Origin: Kribbella pratensis
Lineage (GTDB): Bacteria > Actinomycetota > Actinomycetes > Propionibacteriales > Kribbellaceae
Direction of reading: 5' to 3'
Assembly (NCBI RefSeq): GCF_004365355.1
Contig: NZ_SODP01000005.1
Span: 62,001-126,000, forward strand
Length of the DNA: 64,000 nucleotides
This document shows positions 41,540 to 49,178 of the stretch, piece by piece. The notes under the pieces are model-generated. The model did not search any database. It was not told the DNA's origin and was given only the letters and a program-made list of their open reading frames with translations. The translations under genes and the position numbers were made by a program. Each line of letters opens with the position of its first letter. Position 1 is the stretch's first letter.

Positions 41540-42942
41540 GGGCGCACGAGGCGGGCGCGCTGCACGCCGACATCGGCCACCGGGCTCCACCGTGGCTGCG
41601 CGCGCCGCGGGACCCCAACGACCTGGTCACCTCGCTCTGGTCGATGTCGGCCAAGAAGACGGCCGAGGGCTCGCTGGTCGTCGGCGGCGTCGACGTCCGC
41701 GACCTGGTCGCCGAGCACGGCAGCCCGGCCTTCGTCCTGGACGAGGACGACTTCCGGGCCCGCGCCCGTGCCTTCAAGACGGCGTTCAAGGACTTCGACG
41801 TCTACTACGCCGGCAAGGCGTTCCTGTGTACGACGGTCGTCCGCTGGGTGATGGAAGAGGGCCTGAACCTCGACATCTGCAGCGGGGGAGAGCTTGCCGT
41901 CGCGCTTCGGGCCGGTGCCGACCCGAAGCGGTTGGGCTTCCACGGCAACAACAAGTCCGAGTCCGAGCTGGCTCGCGCGCTGGACGCCGGCGTCGGGCGG
42001 ATCATCGTCGACTCGCAGTACGAGATCTCCCGGCTGATCGAGCTGGCGGGGGAGCGCAACGTCGTCGCGCCGGTGATGATCCGGGTGACGGCGGGCGTCG
42101 AGGCACACACCCACGAGTACATCGCGACCGCGCACGAGGACCAGAAGTTCGGCTTCTCGATCACGTCCGGCGCGGCCTTCGAAGCCGTTGCCCGGGTCAA
42201 CGAAGCGCCGGAGCTCGAGCTGCTCGGCCTGCACTCGCACATCGGTTCGCAGATCTTCGACTCGTCGGGGTTCGAGGTGGCCGCGAAGCGCGTGATCGCC
42301 TTGCACGCAAGGGTTTCCGACGAGCTCGGCGTGGACATGCCGGAGCTCGATCTCGGCGGCGGGTTCGGGATCGCGTACACGACGCAGGACGACCCGTCCG
42401 ACCCCGCGCAGCTCGCGACCGAGATGGGCAAGATCGTCGAGCACGAGTGCCGCGCCTTCGAGGTCGACATCCCCAAGGTGTCGATCGAGCCGGGACGCGC
42501 GATCGTCGGTCCGGCCATGTGCACGGTGTACTCCGTCGGCACGGTCAAGGAGGTCGAGCTCGACGCCGGCGCTATGCGGACGTATGTGTCCGTGGACGGC
42601 GGCATGAGCGACAACATCCGCGCCGCGCTGTACGACGCCGACTACTCCTGCACGCTGGCCAACCGCTACTCCGACACCGAGCCGACACTCGCCCGCGTGG
42701 TCGGGAAGCACTGCGAGGCCGGCGACATCGTCGTGAAGGACGAGTTCCTGCCCGCCGATGTCCAGCCCGGTGACCTGATCGCCGTCCCGGGGACCGGCGC
42801 GTACTGCCGCTCGATGGCGAGCAACTACAACCACGTGCCGCGGCCGCCGGTGATCGCGGTGAAGGACGGCCGAACGCGGGTCGTCGTACGCCGTGAGACC
42901 GAAGACGACCTGCTTCGCCTTGATATGGGGACCGCTGAATGA
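41536..42942 (+). CDS. lysA: Diaminopimelate decarboxylase
   Basis: 468 residues, fold-III PLP enzyme. YYAGKAFLC (about residue 93) holds the PLP lysine, CSGGELAVAL and HSHIGSQI follow, and GGGFGIAY plus EPGRAIVGPA bind phosphate. NYNHVPRPP ends the barrel. It decarboxylates meso-diaminopimelate to lysine. GTG 41536 overlaps argS by 4 nt, which adds about 35 residues (HADIGHRAPPWLRAPRDPND) before the usual start, as in other actinobacterial LysA proteins. Confidence 0.96.
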   Translation: MRAHEAGALHADIGHRAPPWLRAPRDPNDLVTSLWSMSAKKTAEGSLVVGGVDVRDLVAEHGSPAFVLDEDDFRARARAFKTAFKDFDVYYAGKAFLCTTVVRWVMEEGLNLDICSGGELAVALRAGADPKRLGFHGNNKSESELARALDAGVGRIIVDSQYEISRLIELAGERNVVAPVMIRVTAGVEAHTHEYIATAHEDQKFGFSITSGAAFEAVARVNEAPELELLGLHSHIGSQIFDSSGFEVAAKRVIALHARVSDELGVDMPELDLGGGFGIAYTTQDDPSDPAQLATEMGKIVEHECRAFEVDIPKVSIEPGRAIVGPAMCTVYSVGTVKEVELDAGAMRTYVSVDGGMSDNIRAALYDADYSCTLANRYSDTEPTLARVVGKHCEAGDIVVKDEFLPADVQPGDLIAVPGTGAYCRSMASNYNHVPRPPVIAVKDGRTRVVVRRETEDDLLRLDMGTAE

Positions 42943-44246
42943 TCGAGACCGCGAACGACAACAAACCTCTCAAGGTAGGCCTGCTCGGTTGCGGAGTGGT
43001 CGGCACCGAGGTGGTGCGGATCCTGACCGAGCAGGCGGACCATCTCGCGGCCCGCGTCGGCGCCCGCCTGGAGATCGCGGGCATCGCCGTACGCCGCCCC
43101 GGCCGCGCCCGCGACATCGCGGTCGACCCGGCGCTGATCACGACCGACGCCCAGGCGCTGGTGTCGCGCGGCGATCTGGATCTGGTGATCGAGGTGATCG
43201 GCGGTCTCGAGCCCGCCCGGAGCCTGATCCTGACCGCGCTCGAGCACGGCGCCTCCGTCGTCACGGCGAACAAGGCGCTGCTCGCGGAGGACGGCCCGAC
43301 GCTGTTCGCGGCCGCGGAGAAGTACGAGCGCGACCTGTACTTCGAGGCCGCCGTCGCCGGCGCGATCCCGATCCTGCGGCCGCTGCGCGAGTCGCTCGCC
43401 GGCGACGACGTGATCCGGGTGATGGGCATCGTCAACGGCACCACGAACTACATCCTCGACAAGATGGACACCACCGGCGCCGGCTTCGACGAGGCGCTCG
43501 AGGAGGCCCAGGCCCTCGGGTACGCGGAGGCCGACCCGACCGCGGACATCGAGGGATTCGACGCCGCCGCGAAGGCAGCGCTCCTGGCCAGCCTGGCGTT
43601 CCACACCCGCGTCTCGATCGCCGACGTACACCGCGAGGGCATCACCGAGGTCAGCGCGACCGACATCGCATCGGCCCGCGAGATGGGCTGCGTGGTCAAG
43701 TCGCTGGCGATCTGCGAGCTCGACGAGACGACCGACTCGGTCAGCGCCCGCGTGTATCCGGCGATGATCCCGCTCACGCATCCGTTGGCCAGTGTCCGGG
43801 ACGCGTACAACGCGGTTTTCGTGGAAAGCAAAGCAGCCGGGCGGCTGATGTTCTATGGTCGTGGTGCCGGCGGCGCCCCGACGGCCAGTGCAGTCCTCGG
43901 GGATCTGGTGTCCGCCGCGCGCAACCGGCTCAAGGGCGTGCCGGGTGTCGGCGAGTCGTCGTACACCCAGCGGTCCGTGCGGCCGATGGGCGACGCGATG
44001 ACCCGCTACCACGTGTCGCTGGATGTGGCCGACAAGGCCGGTGTGCTGGCGGCGGTGGCCCAGGCGTTCGCCGAGCACGACGTGTCGATCCAGACCGTCC
44101 GCCAGGAAGGCCGGGGCAGTGACGCGGAGCTGGTTGTGGTCACTCACACCGCGACCGACGCCGCGTTGGCCGCGACCGTGGACGCCTTGCGCGACATGGA
44201 CATCGTTCGGGAAGTCAGCAGTGTGATGCGGGTGGAAGGCGAGTAG
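42939..44246 (+). CDS. hom: Homoserine dehydrogenase
   Basis: 435 residues. [17 protein letters not shown] is the NAD(P) site, [12 protein letters not shown] and [14 protein letters not shown] the substrate core with [18 protein letters not shown] the conserved catalytic block, and the C-terminal about 350-435 is an ACT domain ([20 protein letters not shown]) for threonine feedback. It reduces aspartate semialdehyde to homoserine. ATG 42939 overlaps lysA by 4 nt. Confidence 0.97.
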   Translation: MIETANDNKPLKVGLLGCGVVGTEVVRILTEQADHLAARVGARLEIAGIAVRRPGRARDIAVDPALITTDAQALVSRGDLDLVIEVIGGLEPARSLILTALEHGASVVTANKALLAEDGPTLFAAAEKYERDLYFEAAVAGAIPILRPLRESLAGDDVIRVMGIVNGTTNYILDKMDTTGAGFDEALEEAQALGYAEADPTADIEGFDAAAKAALLASLAFHTRVSIADVHREGITEVSATDIASAREMGCVVKSLAICELDETTDSVSARVYPAMIPLTHPLASVRDAYNAVFVESKAAGRLMFYGRGAGGAPTASAVLGDLVSAARNRLKGVPGVGESSYTQRSVRPMGDAMTRYHVSLDVADKAGVLAAVAQAFAEHDVSIQTVRQEGRGSDAELVVVTHTATDAALAATVDALRDMDIVREVSSVMRVEGE

Positions 44247-44250
44247 AACT

Positions 44251-45315
44251 ATGGCTCACCAGTGGCAGGGCGTGATCGAGGAGTACCGATACCGGCTTCC
44301 TGTGTCGGCGGACACGCCGGTCGTCACGCTCGGCGAGGGCGGTACGCCGCTGGTGGCCGCGCAGTGGCTGAGCGAGCAGACCGGCTGCGAGGTCTGGCTG
44401 AAGGTCGAGGGCAACAACCCGACCGGCTCGTTCAAGGACCGCGGCATGACCGTGGCGATCTCGCTCGCCGCGCAGGCAGGTGACAAGGCGGTTGTGTGCG
44501 CCTCGACCGGCAACACCTCGGCCTCGGCCGCGGCGTACGCCGTGCGCGCCGGGATGGTCCCGCTGGTGCTGATCCCGGCCGGCCGGATCGCGAAGGGCAA
44601 GCTCGCGCAGGCGGTCGTGCACGGCGCCAAGCTGGTGCAGATCGACGGCGGCTTCGACGACTGCCTGCGGATCGTCCGTGAACTGGGCAAGCACTACCCG
44701 GTCGCCCTGGTGAACTCGGTCAACCCGGTCCGCCTGGAAGGGCAGAAGACCGCGGCGTTCGAGGTGTGCGACGCGCTCGGCGACGCGCCCGATCTGCACC
44801 TGCTTCCGGTCGGCAACGCGGGCAACATCGCGGCCTACTGGAAGGGATATCAGGAGTACGCAAAGGACAAGCTCGCCACCCGGACCCCGCAGATGTGGGG
44901 GTTCCAGGCCGAGGGCGCAGCGCCGATCGTGCGCGGCGCGATCGTCGAGAAGCCCGAGACCGCGGCCACCGCGATCCGGGTCGGCAACCCGGCGTCGTGG
45001 ACGCTGGCCGAGGCCGCGCGGGACGAGTCGGGCGGCCGGATCGAGATGATCACCGACGAGATGATCCTGAACGCGCAGCGTGAGCTGGCCGCTCGTGAGG
45101 GCGTGTTCGTGGAGCCGGCTTCGGCCGCTGGGATCGCCGGTCTGCTCCACGCCAAGGCGCAGGGCTGGCTGCCCGGTGGCTCGACCATCGCCATTACGGT
45201 GACAGGCCATGGCCTGAAGGACATCGACACGGCCCTCGACCACGTGAGCATGGACGAGTCGCCGGTCACCGCGGCCGACACCGACGCGGTAGCCCGCGTC
45301 GCCGGCCTGGCATGA
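44251..45315 (+). CDS. thrC: Threonine synthase
   Basis: 354 residues, short actinobacterial type. [18 protein letters not shown] holds the PLP-binding Lys (about 61), [13 protein letters not shown] is the phosphate loop, and [14 protein letters not shown] the glycine-rich PLP-phosphate site. It converts O-phosphohomoserine to threonine. It starts 4 nt after hom with no overlap, and its stop overlaps thrB. Confidence 0.97.
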   Translation: MAHQWQGVIEEYRYRLPVSADTPVVTLGEGGTPLVAAQWLSEQTGCEVWLKVEGNNPTGSFKDRGMTVAISLAAQAGDKAVVCASTGNTSASAAAYAVRAGMVPLVLIPAGRIAKGKLAQAVVHGAKLVQIDGGFDDCLRIVRELGKHYPVALVNSVNPVRLEGQKTAAFEVCDALGDAPDLHLLPVGNAGNIAAYWKGYQEYAKDKLATRTPQMWGFQAEGAAPIVRGAIVEKPETAATAIRVGNPASWTLAEAARDESGGRIEMITDEMILNAQRELAAREGVFVEPASAAGIAGLLHAKAQGWLPGGSTIAITVTGHGLKDIDTALDHVSMDESPVTAADTDAVARVAGLA

Positions 45316-46340
45316 GCGCGGCCGTGCCGCCCTCGACCGCCGACCGGCCCGCCGCCGAATCGTCGGCAGGTTCCGCCGCCGCGCAGTCCACGGGCGGTGC
45401 GCAACGCCGGCCGTGTGACCAGGTGCGGGTGCGGGTTCCGGCGACGAGCGCGAACCTCGGCCCGGGATTCGACGCGTTCGGCCTCGCGCTGACGTTGTAC
45501 GACGACTTGGTCGTCACGCCCGGCGGGTCCGGCGTGACTGTCCAGGTGAGCGGCTGCGGCGAGGGCGAAGTGCCGCTGGACGAGACCCATCTCGTGGTGC
45601 AGTCGATCCGGGCCGGCCTCGAGGCGCTCGGTGCAGCGGTGCCCGGGTTCACGTTGCGCTGCGAGAACCGGATCCCGCACGGTCGCGGGCTCGGTTCGTC
45701 GTCCGCGGCGATCGTCGGCGGCCTCGCGGCGGCGTACGCGTTGGCGGGGGAGCCGGTCGATCGCGAGCGTCTCGTCGTACTCGCGAACGAGCTCGAAGGG
45801 CACCCGGACAACGTCGCGGCCGCAGCCCTTGGCGGGTTCACGATCGCTTGGACAGAAGGAGCAGAGCCAACCGAGGGGCGTGGCCGCGCGGTTCGTCTGG
45901 AACCGGCGGACGGACTGGCTGCGGTTGCTTATGTACCTGACAATCGCGTGCTGACCAAAGAGGCGCGCGGACTGCTGCCGGGCGTTGTTTCCCACACCGA
46001 CGCGGCGGCGAACGCGGGCAAAGCCGCATTGCTCGTCGCGGCGATGACCGGCCGGCCGGAATTGCTGTTGACCGCGACCGAGGACCGGCTGCATCAGGAG
46101 TACCGCGAGCCGGCGATGCCCGAGAGCCTTGCGCTGGTGCACAAACTGCGCGGTAGCGGGCTGGCCGCGATCGTCAGCGGAGCCGGCCCGACGGTCGCCG
46201 TACTGGGTATTCAGGACGGTAAAGGCGCAGGTCACGGCAATCTTTTCGGCGGAACTCCGGAGCCGCCGGACGGCTGGACGAAGTACGAGCTGGAGATTGA
46301 TCCAGTCGGCGTACAGGTCTGGTCCATGGAAGCCGGCTGA
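45312..46340 (+). CDS. thrB: Homoserine kinase
   Basis: 342 residues, GHMP kinase. [20 protein letters not shown] is motif 1, [20 protein letters not shown] the ATP loop (motif 2) and [19 protein letters not shown] motif 3. The first 38 residues are a low-complexity Ala/Ser/Pro extension absent from most relatives; its start at ATG 45312 is nonetheless supported by the ATGA overlap with thrC. It phosphorylates homoserine. It ends the argS-thrB operon. Confidence 0.95.
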   Translation: MSAAVPPSTADRPAAESSAGSAAAQSTGGAQRRPCDQVRVRVPATSANLGPGFDAFGLALTLYDDLVVTPGGSGVTVQVSGCGEGEVPLDETHLVVQSIRAGLEALGAAVPGFTLRCENRIPHGRGLGSSSAAIVGGLAAAYALAGEPVDRERLVVLANELEGHPDNVAAAALGGFTIAWTEGAEPTEGRGRAVRLEPADGLAAVAYVPDNRVLTKEARGLLPGVVSHTDAAANAGKAALLVAAMTGRPELLLTATEDRLHQEYREPAMPESLALVHKLRGSGLAAIVSGAGPTVAVLGIQDGKGAGHGNLFGGTPEPPDGWTKYELEIDPVGVQVWSMEAG

Positions 46341-46666
46341 AACGGGGAATCCTGAGCTGCTGACACGCGTTGTACAGACCGAGTCAACCGGACGACCCGT
46401 AGTGGTGCTAGTCTCGACTCACCCGATCCCCTCCAGGTGATCGGTGAACTCTCGTCACGATCCGGGCTGTGCTCCCGGCACCCTGTGTTGTGTGGCGACC
46501 CTCCTGTGGATGTGACCTTGCGCCGCCTGCGTCGGAGAAGTCCGGGGGGACTCAGATCGAGCGAGAGCCTCTTGTACCCCGCGTGCCCGTTGTGCGGTCG
46601 TGGGTGGAATGAAATTGGTCGATGAGCCGTGCAGGCCTTCGACGATCCGTGTGGGAAGGACCTCAC
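46341..46666 (+). promoter_or_regulatory. Intergenic region and long leader of rho
   Basis: 326 bp without a convincing gene. TAGTCT (46409-46414) could be a -10 element, which would give a leader of about 245 nt ahead of GTG 46667. The leader holds several short hairpin-capable GC stretches (for example CGACTCACCCGATC) and TTGTGTTGTGTGG-like pyrimidine/G runs. Long rho leaders are used for autoregulation in other bacteria; that is an inference here. GGAAGG precedes the start codon. Confidence 0.4.
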
Positions 46667-48877
46667 GTGACAGAAACTGTTGAAGCCTCCAGCGCAGGAG
46701 ACGCCGCGGCTACCACCGCGCCGCGTCGCCGCAAAGCTGGTGGCGGCCTCGAGGGCATGCTGCTCCCCGAGCTCAAGCAGCTCGCCGGGACGCTCGGCAT
46801 CAAGGGCACCGGCGCACTGCGCAAGGGCCAGCTGATCGAGGCGATCAAGGCCGCTCAGGCCGGTGGTTCCACCGCCGGCGGCGGCTCGACCGGTGGCTCC
46901 CGGGCGAAGGCGACGCAGCCGACGCTGGACGAGGCCGCCGAGTCCTCCGCGTCCTCAGCGCCCGCGGCGAAGACCGCTGAGGCGCCGGCCAAGCGCGAGG
47001 GCGGCAGCCGCCGGACCCGAGCCGCGGCCCAGAAAGAGACGCCGCAAGACACTCCGAAGGACGAATCGGCGCGGAACGGCGCCGCTCCCGAGGTGACCGC
47101 TCCGGCCGCCGCGACCGTCACCGCCTCGGCTCCGGCCGAGGCGCCGGCCGCCGGGCACGCCGGGCACGCCGGGACCGCCGCTCAGAACGGCGCCTCCGAG
47201 CGGGTCGAGACCCGTGACGACGAGCGCGCCGACGACCGCGGCGACAATCAGAGCCGCAACCGCAACCGGGACGGCCGCGACGGCAGCCAGAACCGGGACC
47301 GCAACCGCGACACCCAGAACCGGGACACCAACCGGGACGGTCAGCGCGACAGCCAGCGCGACGGTCAGGGCAACCGGGACGGCAACCGTGACGGCAACCG
47401 TGACGGCAACCGTGACGGCAACCGTGACGGCAACCGGGACCGGAACCGCGACACGAACCGCGATGGTCAGCGTGACAACCAGCGCGATGGCCAGCGTGAT
47501 GGTCAGGGCGACAACCAGCGGAACCGCCAGGACGATCGCGGTGAGGAAGGCGACGGACGTCGTCGTCGCCGCCGCGGACGCGACCGGGACCGCAACCGCG
47601 ACGGCCAGCCGGGCAACCGCGACGGTGGCCGGGACGGCGGGCGTGACGGCGGTCGCGACAGCAACCGCAACCGTGGTCGCGGCGAGCGGTTCGACGCCGA
47701 GCCGACGATCAGCGAGGACGACGTCCTCGTCCCGGCCGCGGGCATCCTCGACGTACTCGACAACTACGCGTTCGTCCGGACCAGTGGCTACCTGCCCGGC
47801 CCGAACGACGTGTACGTCGCGCTCTCGATGGTCAAGCGCTACGGCCTGCGCAAGGGCGACGCGATCACCGGTGCGGTGAAGCAGCCGCAGGAGGGCGAGC
47901 GCAAGGAGAAGTTCAACCCGCTGGTCCGGATCGACACCGTCAACGGCGCCGACCCGGAGATCGCCAAGCAGCGGCAGGACTTCAACAAGCTGACTCCGCT
48001 GTACGCGACCGAGCGGCTCCGGCTGGAGACCGAGCCGGGGATCCTGACCACCCGGATCGTCGACATCGTCAGCCCGATCGGCAAGGGCCAGCGCGGCCTG
48101 ATCGTCTCGCCGCCCAAGGCCGGTAAGACGATGGTGCTCCAGGCGCTCGCGAACGCGATCACCACGAACAACCCCGAAGTGCACCTGATGGTCGTGCTGG
48201 TGGACGAGCGGCCCGAAGAGGTCACCGACATGCAGCGCACGGTCAAGGGTGAGGTCATCGCCTCGACGTTCGACCGGCCGGCCGACGACCACACCACGGT
48301 CGCGGAGCTGGCGATCGAGCGGGCGAAGCGGCTGGTCGAGCTCGGCCACGACGTCGTCGTCCTGCTCGACTCGATCACCCGGCTGGGCCGCGCGTACAAC
48401 ATCGCGGCGCCCGCCAGCGGCCGGATCCTGTCCGGCGGTGTGGACTCGTCCGCACTGTACCCGCCGAAGCGGTTCTTCGGTGCGGCCCGCAACATCGAGG
48501 ACGGCGGCTCGCTGACCATCCTCGCGACCGCGCTGATCGAGACCGGCTCGAAGATGGACGAGGTGATCTTCGAGGAGTTCAAGGGCACCGGCAACATGGA
48601 GCTCCGGCTGCGCCGTGAGTTCGCCGACCGGCGGATCTTCCCGGCCATCGACGTCGTCGCCTCCGGCACCCGCCGCGAGGAGCTGCTGATGTCGAAGGAC
48701 GAGACCCAGGTCGTCTGGAAGCTGCGCCGCGTGCTCTCGGCCCTCGACGGTCAGGCGGCGCTGGAACTGCTGATCGGCAAGCTCAAGGAGAGCAAGTCGA
48801 ACATCGAGTTCCTGCTCCAGGTCAACAAGACCACGCCGTCGACCGGCGCCGGCCACAGCACCACCAACGGCGACTGA
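46667..48877 (+). CDS. rho: Transcription termination factor Rho
   Basis: 736 residues. A Rho_N (SAP-like) region at about 25-65 (LLPELKQLAGTLGIKGTGAL) is followed by an insert of about 280 residues, first Ala/Ser/Glu-rich, then Arg/Asp/Asn/Gly-rich (NRDGNRD repeats, RRRRRRGRDRDRNRD). The RNA-binding domain resumes near 350 (ILDVLDNYAFVRTSGYLPGP), the P-loop SPPKAGKTM lies about 481-489, Walker B VVLLDSITRLGRAYN about 564-578, and the Q/R-loop SGGVDSSALYPPKRFFGAAR follows. It unwinds and releases RNA. GTG 46667 behind GGAAGG is preferred over ATG 46622. Confidence 0.97.
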   Translation: MTETVEASSAGDAAATTAPRRRKAGGGLEGMLLPELKQLAGTLGIKGTGALRKGQLIEAIKAAQAGGSTAGGGSTGGSRAKATQPTLDEAAESSASSAPAAKTAEAPAKREGGSRRTRAAAQKETPQDTPKDESARNGAAPEVTAPAAATVTASAPAEAPAAGHAGHAGTAAQNGASERVETRDDERADDRGDNQSRNRNRDGRDGSQNRDRNRDTQNRDTNRDGQRDSQRDGQGNRDGNRDGNRDGNRDGNRDGNRDRNRDTNRDGQRDNQRDGQRDGQGDNQRNRQDDRGEEGDGRRRRRRGRDRDRNRDGQPGNRDGGRDGGRDGGRDSNRNRGRGERFDAEPTISEDDVLVPAAGILDVLDNYAFVRTSGYLPGPNDVYVALSMVKRYGLRKGDAITGAVKQPQEGERKEKFNPLVRIDTVNGADPEIAKQRQDFNKLTPLYATERLRLETEPGILTTRIVDIVSPIGKGQRGLIVSPPKAGKTMVLQALANAITTNNPEVHLMVVLVDERPEEVTDMQRTVKGEVIASTFDRPADDHTTVAELAIERAKRLVELGHDVVVLLDSITRLGRAYNIAAPASGRILSGGVDSSALYPPKRFFGAARNIEDGGSLTILATALIETGSKMDEVIFEEFKGTGNMELRLRREFADRRIFPAIDVVASGTRREELLMSKDETQVVWKLRRVLSALDGQAALELLIGKLKESKSNIEFLLQVNKTTPSTGAGHSTTNGD
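47378..47437 (+). repeat. 12-bp tandem repeat inside rho
   Basis: Five consecutive copies of GACGGCAACCGT/G encode repeated Asp-Gly-Asn-Arg within the Rho insert. The nucleotide identity is nearly perfect, pointing to recent slippage. The flanking sequence (NRD, QRD units) continues the same composition in degenerate form. Confidence 0.85.
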
Positions 48878-48915
48878 CCACCCCGGCGCGGCTCACCCGC
48901 CGCGCCGGCCCAGTC

Positions 48916-49004
48916 CGTCTCAGGGGTCAACCCCTGAGCTTGCCGGTTGACACCCTGCATGCAGGTGGACGAACCGACCAGCTCGGGGGTTGACCCCTGA
49001 GACG
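48916..49004. repeat. 89-nt nested palindrome downstream of rho
   Basis: The arms 48916-48939 and 48981-49004 are 24-nt inverted copies with one mismatch; each arm also contains its own hairpin (CTCAGGGGT-CA-ACCCCTGAG in the left). The inner part adds CGGTT/AACCG pairing and a central CCTGCATGCAGG. It begins 39 nt after the rho stop and can fold as one long hairpin or as a cruciform. A terminator role for rho is likely. Confidence 0.8.
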
Positions 49005-49033
49005 TGCCGGGGCTGAGACGTGCCCGGGGCTGA

Positions 49034-49071
49034 CTCTCGGCTGGCTGAGGATGTTCTCAGCCAGCTGAGAG
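49034..49071. terminator. 16-bp hairpin downstream of rho
   Basis: CTCTCGGCTGGCTGAG (49034-49049) pairs with CTCAGCCAGCTGAGAG (49056-49071), with one G-U pair and the loop GATGTT. It follows two near-direct repeats of CTGAGACGTGCC-GGGGCTGA type (about 48997-49033). AAGCTGAGAAAAGCTG trails it. The rest of the rho-phosphoesterase gap (to 49178) contains only GGGAGTTGGA, the next ribosome site. Confidence 0.6.
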
Positions 49072-49178
49072 AAGCTGAGAAAAGCTGTGCCCGGGGTTCA
49101 TCTCGACCTAATCGAAGGTTTCTCCCCGGAGGAATGCTCCAACCCGTCAAGTAGTCACAGACTTCGGCGGGAGTTGGA

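Noticed and set aside
39845-41590. 581-codon minus-strand frame opposite argS
   Set aside because: A shadow of argS third-position GC bias; no domains, no ribosome site.
41395-42834. 479-codon minus-strand frame opposite lysA
   Set aside because: Shadow frame; lysA has all PLP motifs on the other strand.
46955-48856. 633-codon open frame on the minus strand opposite rho
   Set aside because: It mirrors the GC-biased codons of rho, has long Val/Ala runs, and no family signature; rho on the plus strand is unambiguous.
48916-49004. Insertion element or MITE remnant
   Set aside because: I see no flanking target duplication and the inner 41 nt are themselves part of the fold; a structural or terminator role is simpler, though a genome search for copies would decide.
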